Counted from the stretch's first letter, positions 10,690 through 22,843 are shown. The stretch is 64,000 bases of DNA from Collybiopsis luxurians FD-317 M1 (GCA_000827265.1 KN834791.1:407445-471444), one strand, 5' to 3'. The notes: generated by a model not told the origin, from the letters alone. A program made the numbers and translations.

Positions 10690-11400
10690 AGAGCGATCCC
10701 TGTGGCGTACCGATGGCCACAGGTCTACTCACCGTCCGACAACAGTACGTCCTCATCGATTGCACGGAAAGCTTTCACATCAACTCATCCCGCACATCCT
10801 TTCGCGAAAATCGATTCTGTTGTCCGTTACTCCACCGCCTTGCCCAAAGAGACTGGCCTTACCAACAGCCCCGATAAAAATCAGGAATCAGAGAACAGCC
10901 CCCCCGTTCTTTTTCGGACTGTTCAAATCCTGCTCCTACCGAGATGTTGCTCAGATTGAGGAAGGCCGAGCATTTATTGAAGGCATGGTCGAGATATACG
11001 TTACTCATCTATGGTTGAGGGATCTCTTGAAAACCTCACTACCGATGTGGAAAGACAAAGAAGCCGGCGGAGAAGAACCTACATATTCGACGATAAGGGC
11101 GACCAGATTTTATGAGGTACAAGGGGATACTTGTTGGAGTAATTGACTGGGAGTGGTAAGTATCTAATGCAGGATTAAAACCAGCAGACTGAAGCACTCT
11201 ATGTAGGACATTTGCGGAATCCGAGGGTGAAGCCTTTGCTTGACATCGGTGCTTTTTTCGATGGCAACAACTCCCTTTCTCCGAATGAAGAACGCCTTAT
11301 GGATGCGTATATAAGACTCAGATCTCCCGACCTTGCGATGTGTCCGCGGAGGAGTGTACCAGCGCTGGCCTATGGTGGTTCGTCAGAGTCCTGACCTTGC
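10690..11400 (+). pseudogene. Remnant of a phosphotransferase-like (APH/kinase-fold) gene
   Basis: At about 11120-11152 the sequence reads GILVGVIDWEW, the aspartate-containing core of APH-type phosphotransferases. A good intron (gtaagt at about 11156 to tag near 11208) then leads into TFAESEGEAFA. The next codon is a stop (TGA). The expected continuation, DIGAFFDGNNSLSPNEERLMDA, sits in another frame, so the gene is broken by a stop and a frameshift. Upstream, AQIEEGRAFIEGMVEIYV may belong to the same gene. The upstream limit is uncertain, and family assignment rests mainly on the IDWEW motif. Confidence 0.5.
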
Positions 11401-12215
11401 CCAGCTTTATGCTTTTGAGCGAACTTTGACCCGTAGTCTCCCGAGAACAAGTTAGAGATACTCGAGGGATGGGTGGCGTCGATGGCTGCAGCTGCTACTT
11501 TGAACAGGCTGATCACGATGAGACTCAACCCTTGTTAACTCATCATTCACTCAAGTTTATTTTCAGCGCGCCTACAAGCGTTCAAAAATAGCATCAAGCA
11601 CAGATTGAGAGTCGGATGTGTGACGGAAAAGCGGCTGTCAGCGAATTATTTTAGGCTCTAATGTAGGATCGAGGTAGCAGAATTGTATCACAGACACCGT
11701 GACGTTTACTGTTGAAACCTTGCATTACCGAACCTTACCGAACCCATAGCCTCGAAAGTTCATATGTCACCTTCCCGGTATAATGATGATCGACCTCGAT
11801 CACTATAACGTTATGAACTAATAAGCGTCGAAGCTGAAGGCCGTTACCATCTGAGTTGACGATACCTGTTCTTGATGTTCAATTCAACTCGGGCCTTTTG
11901 GGTCACTCCCACCAAGATTTGGCTGCTATAGGTTCGGCACCAAGATTAACCATCGCTACGTCGAGCAAATAATATAACGTGTACGTGTATTTGAACTTGA
12001 AAAGTCACTCCGCAATTTAAAATCATTTTGAGTTTGTAAATTCTTTCCTCATCAGAACCGCCCATCAAGCCACAAACTCCCGCCTCTGTTACTATCGCGG
12101 TTGACGTACTTGGATGGAATGGTAAGAGTGAATCCAGTTTGCGCACTACTGTACCGGCCGACGGGCTCAGCCGTACAAGTTAGAACAGCAGAGAAGATCA
12201 GACTCGTGTATTGCT
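11401..12215. other. No gene recognised
   Basis: About 0.8 kb downstream of both the phosphotransferase remnant and MED8. Only short frames without domains. It should contain the MED8 3' untranslated region. Confidence 0.35.
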
Positions 12216-13118
12216 TTAGCCCATTTCTGTGTCTCCGTTTGGCTGCGCAGGAGCGGTAGATTGCGAAGCCATAGAATCTGCACTATCTTGCACGAGGTGA
12301 CCTTCAACCTCATCTTCATCACTACTTCCACCCTCGCCACCAGACTCTGACCCTTCTTCCATTGTATTAGAGGATTGCCTAGTCCGATCCCAATCCAATT
12401 CTTCAGGTTCCTCAACTTCTACCGCCACCCTCGGTTTCCATTCAAACTTGTCTCTGAGCAGCATGACTGCTCGCACAGCACGATCAGCACGCCGGTCATG
12501 ATCGGTGCGAATGTGTTCACATTCTTGTAAGATGTCCTCGTACTCTGGCTTGCGATGTGCAAGGTGAGGAGCTGAGAAGGTGGATCCAAATGTGTTGGAG
12601 TTGGACGAACGTAGTTGAGGTGGAGGTGGGGGAATGGGAACCCCACTAAGCACACCGACTGATCCACGCGTTACCATATGCTCAGAAAGCCGACGTACAG
12701 TTTCATTTTCCATGTTTAACACGTCTGTAGTTTGTTGGTTTCTGAGAAGGGGTATTATCTCTGTGTCGAGTTGGGTGTCAGTTACCGGAACGCGTGGATG
12801 CAAAGCAATCTTTTCGAAGGGACTAGAAGAGCTGGGACCAGCGCCATTGACTCGGATAGTTCCGTTTGTCCCTGCACTAGAAGGAAGGGGGGCAGTAAGG
12901 GAAGAAGAAAAGTTATGGGTTTGAGATAGCAGAAGATTATATTTTGACAATATATCCGGCCATGATGATATCGCGGTTGGATGATAGTCTATGATCATCT
13001 GAAGGGCCTTTATGGATTCAATAATCTGATTCGCTTTGAAGCGCAAAGACTCCAGTTGTGCTACAGGGAGCGACGACGGGTCAAAAGCAAACTCTGTGGG
13101 CGGTGGTGGTGCAGACAT
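12216..13118 (-). CDS. MED8: Mediator complex subunit 8 (MED8)
   Basis: Head-module subunit of Mediator, linking transcription factors to RNA polymerase II in the nucleus. Single exon, 300 residues if translation starts at MSAPPPPTEF; an in-frame upstream ATG at 13163 would add 15. The N-terminal helical part contains LESLRFKANQIIESI and SSWPDILSKYNLLLSQ, followed by LHPRVPVTDTQLDTEIIPLL, the pattern of fungal Med8. The middle has a helical repeat region (ILQECEHIRTDHDRRADRA). The last 70 residues are acidic and Ser/Glu-rich (EPEELDWD onward), without a fold I recognise. A degraded partial copy lies 4.2 kb upstream on the same strand. The gene shares a 127-base intergenic promoter with the HMG-box gene. 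Confidence 0.75.
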   Translation of the reverse strand: MSAPPPPTEFAFDPSSLPVAQLESLRFKANQIIESIKALQMIIDYHPTAISSWPDILSKYNLLLSQTHNFSSSLTAPLPSSAGTNGTIRVNGAGPSSSSPFEKIALHPRVPVTDTQLDTEIIPLLRNQQTTDVLNMENETVRRLSEHMVTRGSVGVLSGVPIPPPPPQLRSSNSNTFGSTFSAPHLAHRKPEYEDILQECEHIRTDHDRRADRAVRAVMLLRDKFEWKPRVAVEVEEPEELDWDRTRQSSNTMEEGSESGGEGGSSDEDEVEGHLVQDSADSMASQSTAPAQPNGDTEMG

Positions 13119-13245
13119 GGTTGGGATATTAAGCGCCTGAATAAGCGCTCTATGATCACGCAAACCCTAACCCCAACTGAAACCATTATCAACAGAATAT
13201 TTATTTCCGGTCTCAACATTTGACTACGAGCTCACAGTCGCCAGT
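13119..13245. promoter_or_regulatory. Bidirectional promoter region, MED8 / mitochondrial HMG gene
   Basis: Only 127 bases separate the two divergent start codons, so both 5' untranslated regions and core promoters must lie here or overlap. If MED8 starts at 13163 the gap is 82 bases. I see no clear TATA box for either gene. Confidence 0.5.
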
Positions 13246-14303
13246 ATGCTATCGCTTCTTAGTGCTAGGTCGGCTCTACGCCTAGCTTGCGGGACTCTTT
13301 CGCGTCCTGCAGCTGCTTCTCCCTTTTCGCGCGTCACCGTCTTTCCCAGCTTCCGTACTTTCTTGACTACCACTACCGTCCGCGAACCTGCAGCTAAAGC
13401 AAAGAGTACGACAAAGTCGGCGTCTCCAACTAAATCTAAGACCAAACGCACTACCGCAAAGGCTACGAGGGCTACAGCCACAAAAAAATCTTCTACTAAA
13501 GTCAACAAGACAACCTCCGCCACCAAACGCGTCAAGAAGACTAAACCCAAGGAGAAGAAAGTCAAAAAGTGTAGGTGTATTTTAGCTTATACCTCGCCCA
13601 CGCGAACTAAATCTCAAACTCTTTAGTTGACCGTAAATTAATGACTCCTCCCAAACATCACGGTAGATCGGCCTACGTCGTGTTCCTGCGTCAGTTCATG
13701 AAGGACCGGAAGCAACAAGATAAAGATATAGACGTTAAGGTGCTTTTGAAGCAGGCCGTGCAGGAGTGGCAGTCTATGTCCGAGACTCAAAAGCAGGTAC
13801 GATCCGCTGTTATCTCATGTTACATAGAGTGAAACTTTTTGACAGACTTACGCCGAACCTGTACAAGCTAACAAGGAAGATTGGGAGAGGAGATATGAGG
13901 CCTGGTATCGTGCTCTTCCTTCGGGTTACCTTCGTCAGATCAACCTCAAGCGGAAGGAAAAGGGTAAAGTCGTTTTGCGCAGGCCCAAGGGTATGAGAGG
14001 GCCTGCTCGTGCCGGCTACATCTAGTAAGTAGGACTGTCTGTGACTGATTTTCTTTTGACGAATATCTCCTTTTTTCAGCTTCTATCGTGACTACCGCCA
14101 GACCACTGCCGCAGCTAATATGACGATGGCTGAGACAGCATCGAGTGCTGGAAAGGCTTGGAACGCTTTATCTCAAGCAGAGAGAGGCGTAAGAAAATTT
14201 CCCAAGAGATCACGAATCTTCGACGCTAACTTTGAATGCTTAGAAATACAATGAACGCGCTCGCGAGGCTGTTGCAGAGTTTCAAAAGAGCCAGTCTGCC
14301 TAG
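13246..14303 (+). CDS. Mitochondrial HMG-box protein (Abf2/TFAM type)
   Basis: Predicted packaging and maintenance factor of mitochondrial DNA. The N-terminus (MLSLLSARSALRLACGTLSR) is rich in Arg, Ser and Leu without acids, a typical mitochondrial presequence. A Lys/Thr/Ala-rich linker follows. Then come two HMG-box-like domains. The first begins PPKHHGRSAYVVFLRQFMKD and continues with VQEWQSMSETQKQTY. The second begins PKGMRGPARAGYIYFYRDYR and continues with AWNALSQAERGKYNERARE. Two boxes after a presequence is the Abf2/TFAM plan. Introns start near 13572, 13796, 14025 and 14189, with GT..AG borders preserving frame. The protein ends EFQKSQSA. The gene is head to head with MED8. Confidence 0.85.
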
Positions 14304-17172
14304 TTGAAATGATTGGATGCACTCATTCTAGGACTAACTCGTTGTTCTAATCTTATTATTCCTCAAATTGAAAGTGGCCTACTTTATTTTTTGTGGCTTG
14401 TTCTGGAGTTGACGAATACCCATCTACACCCTGACATTTTCCACATCCTAACCCGAGATTTCGCATTCGGGGGAACATGATATTGAATATTAATGTACTC
14501 TAGTATACCTTTTGCATTGCGCAATTACACACCGCTCCGGGTCTTCAGTCTGGATCGTAAAGGCTGAATATCAGCTACTTTACCTGCGCTGCACCTACGC
14601 CATATCAGAGGTTTTTCGCAGCAGAGCTGGAAAGTGGCATCACCACTTGCAATCCTCTATGTTCATTCGGTCGCAGTTCAAGTGAGCTGTAACTCTTGAT
14701 TATCTCAGAGCCCTTGTGTCATATCACAAATGCACATCCATGCGAGAATTCAAAATCGGGATGTACCACTGCTCTCGAAGATACTGAGCCCTGACAGAAT
14801 CCATCATGATATACTTTCTATACAACTGTCCACTGATCGAAAGATTATCTATTTAATACACACGTACTGGGTACGCGATGTATGTGGTAAACATGCTTCA
14901 CAGTGCAGGGATCACTGATATAGCTCGCTTTGGCTTGTGTGAATGCTCACGTGGCTCTGTTTGTTTCGGGCGCTCAGGGGCGCTTTCTCTTCCGATCTGC
15001 GGGCCCGATATTAGCAAGATACTGGCTACGAACGAGATCAAGCTCAATCTTGTACTGTGGGGATTATTGTTTACGAAGTGAAATTCGACATACACCCTCT
15101 GATGCCCCAAACTGAAAGCCTAGTCCACCTTGTGCCAGTCGTGTCTCCTAGGTAATTTTATCCCCTGGAAAAACAAAGCAGGTTTGGCACCCCAGAACGG
15201 TCTCGCGATGACATTATACTGTACCTGTTTGATGTGGCTCCAAATGGGACGTCTACGGCGGTGAAAGTCAACGTCACTAGACTCCAAAGAAACCAGAGTT
15301 CACTGCGAACCTATTAATCTCTGCGACATACCGAGGGGGGGTCGGAGTAAAGCATTTAATCCACTGTTCTCGATCTGGGTCAATCTATCATGATTGCTCC
15401 CTTGAACTTAACGGCAAACACTTGGAGTGGTTTGATAGTTTGATAGGTATGTTGATGGTCAGTACATGCGACCGCCAACGGCCTAATTTTCAAACTACTC
15501 TAGTTGCATTCTTGCTATTTTTTGCTTCTGAAAACCTGTGTAGCTATTGCTAACTCTCAACAATCAGAATGCACCAATATTGGTTCGTTACAGCCCGTAG
15601 TGAATGTGGCAGCTACTCTTTCTAATAATATTGCTGTTAAAGACTTCAAGCATAATCACATTAGGTTCTGTTCCTTTTTTTCGCTCAATCTCTTGCCCTC
15701 GTTGTCTTGGAAGTTCTTGGCAGTAGTGACTTTCATGCCTTTGTGATCCTTAGGCTTCATCGTTTTCCGCCGAACAGATTCATGATGCATGACAACTTAG
15801 ATTGAGGGTTGTCGAGTCTTGCACCGTCAAGCTTCGGATACATTCCCACGTTAATTGTATTCGATACGTCTTTTTCTCATCCTCCTCTGTAAATCATCAC
15901 AGTTCTGATTCCCTTCCATTCTACAGGACTCTGGCCTACCTTGAGCCCACGTGGCTAGTCCCAAGCGCGGTAGTCCCACTTGTGTCGGAGTTGCCTAAAT
16001 AATCAGTTCAAGCCGTTTTGGGATCGGGTCATGTTGATTGTAGGTAATCGTATAAATCTTTTGAGTTTTGGTCCATGTATTGCGGCCATGGTTAGCTAAA
16101 GTGTTTCGTGATTTCAGTCAGATAGGTCACTATGGCCTGCAGTAGGCAGGTCGTCAGGACTCCAAACTGGCGCTCGCGTGCTCGCTTCCGTTATCAGGTC
16201 GGTCACCAATGCATTCATTTGTGTACAGGATGTTAACGGATATTAGCAGCTCTTCAGTAAGGAGGTAGGTCATTACGGCGCGGAGGTCATTCCCGCATTA
16301 TATGATAGCCGAAGCCCCTCGGCAGTTACTTTTCGAGATCATAACGATCAATATATCTTCTAAGGGAGAAGAGTAGAGGATCTATAACGGTACTGGTTTT
16401 TTTTAGTAACAAATACGAATCTTCCCGCTGCGCCCCCCTCCTGATTAGGGAAGGTACCAACACTGGCTGGGGACTTGAATGTCCCGTCTGGAGGTTTTTC
16501 AATTGATTCTCAAAGTATAAGATGGTGTAAACTGCTACTTTTTAGACCTGAAAGCCCTCTACCAGTATGCAACACTCTTTAACTCGCGTGCATATACTAT
16601 ATTCTGACATCGAGTCAAGGTTTTTGTAAATCCAATTCAAGGGATCGATTTCTTTATTGATTAAGGTCAGCAAGTCCACTGCAAGTGGGTTTCGTTATCT
16701 ACTCTACTCACCGGTTTATGGTTCAGTTGCCCACATTTACTACATGCAGCTCACTTTTCCACTCGAACAGTTGCTACACCTCGCGGTGTCTGCTACACTG
16801 TCAAGTGGAAGTAAAAACTTGGAGGCCATCACGCTGAAGCCCCAGAGTGGACCGAGTATGCAGAACATATCAATAAATTCGAGCTCAGGTTCCAAAGGTT
16901 TTGCCATCCATATTGAGTTTGGCAAGGACGATCTCGAGGGCAGACAAACTTTGTTGGTCTACGCATCTCAATCAGCCAAAGGTGGAGCCTCTGCCGTTGA
17001 TCGGTCGCGCGCAGCTCGCAAGTGATATTTGCTTAGAAGTTCGAATGGCGATATTGACGTGCACTAGCTTTAGAGCCCTATTTCATGGGAAACACAATAA
17101 AGGTTGACCCTGCAATAGCATCGAACCGGCAGCCTAGCATTCAAAACCGTGAGTGTCGTTCCTCAAGCTAGC
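14304..17172. other. Long gene-poor stretch
   Basis: About 2.9 kb with no supportable gene. The first 200 bases should hold the HMG gene's 3' end. Short frames at 14730-15115, 15504-15746 and 15802-16002 have no domains. A 122-codon frame at 16657-17025 is the longest; it shows no recognised domain and no link by splicing to the zinc-finger gene downstream. Confidence 0.35.
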
Positions 17173-18175
17173 ATGCGTCAATTTAAAGCGCTCGAATCAG
17201 CCCGCCTGTATCGAGATCACCATTCCCCTGATTCAGTTAGGGAGGAGGCAGAGCACGGTGCAATTAGCAATCGTCAAAATATACTCCCAGACTCCTCGCC
17301 TTCAGAAGGGTTTTCCCACTACGGTGGCAGTAATACGGCTACGAGCGCGCAAACAATTGATAGCTCTTCACCGTTACAACTTGATGGGTTTCTCTGGGGA
17401 AATGATGACCCATTAATGAATCTGCCACTTGTCAGTGACAATCATTGGGGTGAGTTACGCTTCGTCTATCCGAAGCTAAAATATAACAGTCCGTTGATGA
17501 TCTACAGCTCAATCAATTGCCAATCCCGCGAATTCTGGTCGGCAAGGGTCGTCACCTTCGACTTACGAGGATCTTGCAATAGCTTTTTCCAAATCCCAGG
17601 TAACGCCTTGGTCGGCAGACCGGTTCGGTATGATTGACCCTGAATATGCCCTTCGTTCAGTCGAACTGGCCAGCGGCATGTTGACAACTAAAGATCCTCC
17701 CACTGGGGAGCTGTTTGGTGCCACTGCGGAACAATGCAGCCCCGCATCAGACCTGTCGCTAGGTTCTTCTGTCGAAATCTCAAGTCGCTCCTCCCCTCAG
17801 CTGTGTAGCACAAATGAATTGGCTGGGGTGGAATCTCCGACATTCAAACGGAAAAAGGAGACAGACCCTCCAAATCAGCAGCCTGGATCTACTATAATTC
17901 TTAACAATAATCACCCACGACAAAAGCGCAAGAAGAGCCAGGATAAACAGCCTCGCGTCTATCACCGTTGTACAATGGGCTGTTCCGAACTATTTTCTCG
18001 TCGTCATGATCGGCTGAGACATGAGGTGTCGAAGCACGGTCGAGAGTGTCAGTACTCTTGTAACCAATGCGGAAAATTTTTCTCGATGGAAATATCGCTA
18101 GAAAAGCACCAAGGAAAATGTTCAGGTCTTCCCGGGGGTTTGCGATGGGCAAAGCATTTTCGGGGGTCAAGTTAG
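17173..18175 (+). CDS. C2H2-type zinc-finger protein
   Basis: Probable DNA-binding regulator. Two exons, with intron 17450-17507 (gtgagt..tacag) joining NHW to AQSIANP in frame. The first 230 residues are Ser/Pro/Gln-rich and look disordered. A basic stretch (RQKRKKSQDK), a likely nuclear localisation signal, precedes the fingers. Finger one reads CTMGCSELFSRRHDRLRHEVSKH: two cysteines, then two histidines after twelve residues. Finger two reads CNQCGKFFSMEISLEKHQGKC, where a cysteine replaces the last histidine (C2HC). The start at 17173 is the first ATG in frame. The frame stays open upstream to about 17149, so a missing 5' exon is possible, because gtgagtg at 17149 also resembles a donor. 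Targets unknown. Confidence 0.65.
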
Positions 18176-20017
18176 CTCGAGTCGAGTCATTCGATGAGCG
18201 CATATATTTTGACCACTCCACTCACTACGGCTGGGTACTTATTGGAAGCAAATCCCGATAATACTATGTTTTCACATCTCACTAACAGTACACTGAGGCT
18301 TTGAACCGGTCAAAGCTGTAAATATCAATTCTCACACCTCCAGGGTAAACCCATTAGTGACAATCCCTGGGAATTTTATTCCTGGTTATGTAAAGTGCTT
18401 TTCTTGTAGTTTTCAGTATTTTGATGCCATTTAGAAACAAGAATGAATGTAGCATTCACCAAAGAAAAAATCAACAAAATGATTTCACCCTGATTTCACC
18501 TGTCTTGCCCAACGCCTGCGGTTTTCAAGCGTGCGAGCAGTCAATATCTGTATCTGACGACTCGAAACCTAACATGTTTCACACTGTCTGCGCATCTTCT
18601 CACTGCCGCTTCGCTTCTATCTGTTTGAGGCTCGAAAGCGGCAGGTCTATTGTTGAGCACGCTGTACACCGAGTTGGCAAACTTGAGCATGAATTACGTT
18701 CCTCCAAGGTGGCGTCGATCTGTCACACGCGATTTTCACGAAATGCCAAGACGGGAATTGAATACCTCTGGCTCTCGAGATCCGAGGTATCACGAGCGGT
18801 CCATACTGGATCCTGGGGCCACTTCGCGCGGCCCCCAAAGACTACTTACAGGCCCATAGTCAACCAAAGTTTTTGGAATTGCAGAATAAGTAATACTTTG
18901 TTGGTTTCATCCGGTTCACTAATACTTGTCAGCTGTGACCCATATGCATACTGGTTACTTTTCAGCGCTGAAAGCCACTTCCTCAAATAGAGGGACCGAT
19001 ATTTGCGGAAATTGTCGATACAGTAACTCTGATATTTTGGCCTGCCAGAAGCCAAATGGAGCACTGAGAATGGCCTCTTTGCAGGCTTGACTCTGCTGGG
19101 TGGAAGATCAGCATCAATCAGCATAGTATGTACTCGAGTTGAGTCTTTGTGTCTTGGCTTTCAATTTGGCCCTGTTAAAAACTCAAGATTTTGACAGTAT
19201 GATGTATTCGCTGAATACTTGCCGACGCTGGGAAGTGACATGAGATAACTTCGGCTATGCAATCGTCGGGAAGGAGCACCGTTCGAGATCGACAGGCATA
19301 CACACCTGTTATGGAACGATTTGCATGCAATACTTTCTCAAGAGTTCCAGGGGAGCCGGATCAGCTTTGCGCTCAGCCTCAAACACTGAACAGGTATAGT
19401 GCTTGCGATTGTCAGAAGCTTCGATCGGTATCGCTAAACCATTTGACAACTATGTGGTAGTTAGGTTTATCCAGCACTGACGGAAAACATCTGTCTCATT
19501 CTGTCATTGCTCGGAACCTTCCGAATCTCCCAAGTTTTCCCCCTTCTGTCAAGAACCTCAATGAACTGCAAGGGTAGTGCGTAGAAATCGATCTTCCGAT
19601 TCCGCCTATCTACATGTAGTCCCGTAATTTGATATCGATGTACGAGTGCTGTGGTACTACTACGTATGTAAGCCCTTATACTAAAATCTGTCTTTGGTGG
19701 TAGCTCAGTTAAGTCAATTCTATGATTCTATGGACTATTCAAGAGGGCATTCTCAGGCAATTTCAGCCGACTTACCGACCGAGGTGCTAATATTGTTCCT
19801 GAGATGTCAACTATTGAGTGAGCGGAATCGTTGTAAGTTAGATGTATTTGAACTTCAAGTAAAGCAGAAGGAAAATTATCAGGTAAGTACAAGACTCCCG
19901 CGGTTCCTACCAGAAAGAAATGGGCGTACGATTTTGCAAAATTGGTTTCCCTTGAACGGTGCCATGTAATATACTTCCTTCCCTGATTATTCAATCTTCT
20001 CACGAATCTACCAGTCT

Positions 20018-20209
20018 AAAAGGGAAAATTGTCTGCTCGGCGGAATGATAATTTCAGTGCGGCGGAAGTAAGGGAGGAAGGAGTTTTCTGAGGAATGACC
20101 CGATGCGGCACAAGTATCGTCGTCCTCAGGGCGTTCGTGGAGGGTGGAGAGGAGCTCAAACTGACCCGCGAAAGGCAACTGAATATTCCGCCGAACAAGA
20201 TATTTTCTC
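20018..20209. repeat. MITE-like element with GGCGGAAT-type inverted ends
   Basis: The left end contains GGGAAAATTGTCTGCTCGGC followed by GGAAT. The right end, read on the other strand, gives GAGAAAATATCTTGTTCGGC followed by GGAAT, about 20 of 25 matching bases. The motif GGCGGAA recurs inside at about 20061. No coding frame of note. No target duplication could be identified. Confidence 0.5.
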
Positions 20210-20929
20210 TGTTTTAAGAATCTCTATTTTCAGACGGTGTGTTCAATGTGTATAAAATTTAATAACAAAAGATTCGTTCCATTTCATCCAAGTCGATCGC
20301 CTGGGATTCCCGAGAAGATCGATTTGTATCCTTACGGAGAAAATAATTCTGCTGTATGCGTGTAAAATCTATGTCTAAATCCATCCCCTGGAAATCCGAG
20401 AAGACAGCTTATAATGAACTTTTGTTCATGCATCTGCGACATTGTCATTTACGGCTCCCTTTGTTCCGTGCAGCTGATAGTAACACGGCACGTTTCTGAA
20501 TCTCTGGCCTCAACCATCGGAGTCTCTCTAATGAATTTCCAATATTCCAGAATATTAGGTCTCTTATCCCACGGTCCAGACCATATATCATACGGCACAG
20601 CTGCTGCCAAATTCATTCAATTTGGCTGATCTGCATTTTTCAGAAATGTATCTTTCAACCCATCTAATGTACTAGCCATAGATACGCCAGGATCCGACTC
20701 GAACGCAAGGTAGACGGGGCATTGCCCTGCGAACACTTGCTCGATGAACATGCTGCGAAGGAACTCCCTAACACTATCTCCATTTCAGTGTGGCGTCTGG
20801 CAGAAATTGCCAGAAAATAGAATATTTATACACCTTAGCTCTGGAGGAAGTTCGCGTACCAATTTACACACTTCTCGGTGGAATTGACCAATTTACAGTG
20901 CGCTGGAATGAATATTTCACACACAAGAA

Positions 20930-21150
20930 TAGATAAAATTCTGCTCGGCGGAATGATTATTTTTCGGTGCAACAGAAAAATCATTAGTACACCGCTGAAT
21001 GAAAATTTTCTTTGCCTTCAGTGTGTGTAACAAGCTCATCCGCTGAGATTCCTTAGAAGATCGACTCAAGTTAATTGCGCTGAGAAATTATAATTCTCCC
21101 TATTGCATATAAATACCCATGTCGATGTCCATTTCTTGGAGCCTCACGAA
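20930..21150. repeat. Diverged direct copy of the GGCGGAAT repeat and its flank
   Basis: CTGCTCGGCGGAATGAT at 20941 repeats 20033 almost exactly. Downstream order is also kept: GATTCCTTAGAAGATCGA here against GATTCCCGAGAAGATCGA near 20307, then CCATTTCTTGGAG against CCATCCCCTGGAA. The two copies are about 0.7-0.9 kb apart, which suggests an old duplication or two members of one repeat family. Confidence 0.5.
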
Positions 21151-21252
21151 ATTTTTGACTCTCGGCACTGGTGCTCTTTCTATCACAAAAGTCAGCTCTG
21201 GTGACTTTGCAATTTCGTCTCGAACCATCTTCGAAACAATAATAGAGCTTAT

Positions 21253-21342
21253 CAGCAAACCATTTTTCGACTCATTTTTAATTCAGTTGAGTCGAAATTT
21301 GGGGCAAAATAAATTGATTCTGAGTTGAAAAATGGTTTGCTG
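21253..21342. repeat. 90-base palindrome with 22-base arms
   Basis: Arm 21253-21274 begins CAGCAAACCATTTTTCGACT. Arm 21321-21342, read on the other strand, begins CAGCAAACCATTTTTCAACT. The arms differ at one base in 22. The 46-base loop has no coding potential. It may be a tiny fold-back element or a solo hairpin. Confidence 0.8.
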
Positions 21343-22843
21343 ACAAGTTCTTCCTGTTTCCAAGTGACACCATCTTATCATTTGGCTATGCTATTCTGAT
21401 TTTAGGGCGAAAAACTTCTCCCCTTTCAATTTTCGCAGCTATTCCATGGTCAGTAAGGTCCCGTCTTCGAATCTCTGCGCGTTCGTTATTCTATCATCGG
21501 TCGAACTTCATTGGGGCAGCTCAAATTACAGGTTACCCAAGGAGGAACTTGCTACTCAACGGAATTACGACGCATCGTATATGCCCATCATCTTTTAAAT
21601 TGCTCGCACTCTTCGTTTCAGCGGCTGCGCGGAACGCAGCCGATTCAACACCTCAACTTTCAAGAGAACTCGGGGGCATTAACAACAGTAACTTCCTGCA
21701 TCCCTCGTCAGGTACCAAGCTTGACCTTATTTCTCTCTGCTGCTCCCGACTGAAACTCAGGTACGAAATCCACCTCGTTTACAGCCGATACAGCCGCATT
21801 TCAGGGATATTTACCTTCGAGGTTTTTCTCCATTCTTGTTTTGGCAACATCATCCCTAAAGCGGGCAATCTTCCGTGGCCGATGGATGCTGATAAATTTT
21901 TGAATCTTTGCCCTCACTCATGCAATACCGTCAAGTCGCTTTGATGTATCTCCGTAGGATTGTTTGAGCTCTTTTCCATGTAATTTACTTCCTTCCTTCC
22001 TTCCTTCCGAAACTGGCCTAGGAGGTCATCGCCTTCTGTACTATTGTCATCGTGAGTAGCGCTGTAACCGAGGTTAAGCCATTCTCCTACAGAAGCTATT
22101 CACTTTGTCCGAGCTGCATTTTCAATAATTGTGAATCCCTCAATCTAGTTCAAAGTACTACGCGGAACCCCCCTTTGCGCGTTACAGGCAGAAGTGGCGG
22201 GGAAGCAAAAGGCTGATGCGCCGCGGCCGAGGTCTGCGTTACATATATCGAGGCGTCTCCGGGACCACCCAACTTGCGTTCGACGAACTCAAAAGCGCAT
22301 TTGACTTGGTTGAGTCTTCTACGACTGAATTTGCAGCAGGTTTGTACGAGATCGGATCAGCTGCATGGAGCTAACATTTACAACCAAGCGCTTCGCTTCT
22401 GAGTGATACTAGTAGGTCAAGTATCTAGAGATGGAAGTTGTTGTACTTGCCAGGATTGATGGAACTGGCACAAGCGCAAAAGCCCATATCGTGGCACCTT
22501 ATTATCGGGAAGCATCCATACATTTAATACATGAAGTCCTGGCTTTTCGCGGGGATGGCGGACCAGATGAAAAATTGCATGAGACAGCTTTTGACGCGTG
22601 TTGATCTCCAGGAAGAGAAGTGTAGTAAGAAACCCGCATTCCATCAAGTTTGTTTAAAATGAATCCACATATCTGGCGCTCTTTGGTTTCGAAGTTGTTA
22701 GTTATGTGGTCAGGGTCGAGGAAGAAGCCGCTGATGGAGTGAAATTCCAATGCTGCAGACAGGGTATGCGATTCCAAGCACTATGATACATTTATGGATT
22801 ACCACTGTTTACCGATAACCCCTTTCAATTTTGCTCAGAGTCA

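Larger units (their letters stand above)
18176..22843. other. Long gene-poor, repeat-bearing stretch
   Basis: About 4.7 kb without a supportable gene. The longest frame (18421-18990, 189 codons) has no recognisable domain, an irregular composition and overlapping antisense frames. Short repeats within it are listed separately (20018-20209, 20930-21150, 21253-21342). Confidence 0.35.

Noticed and set aside
16657..17025. 122-codon open frame upstream of the zinc-finger gene
   Set aside because: No domain, no convincing splice link to the downstream gene, and overlapping frames on the other strand. Could be real, but cannot be supported.
17041..17175. Possible tRNA on the minus strand around GGTTCGATGC
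   Set aside because: The B-box-like motif is present but there is no matching A box at the right distance and the acceptor arms do not pair.
18421..18990. 189-codon open frame
   Set aside because: Composition is irregular, no domain is recognisable, and antisense frames overlap it fully. Most likely chance in decayed DNA.
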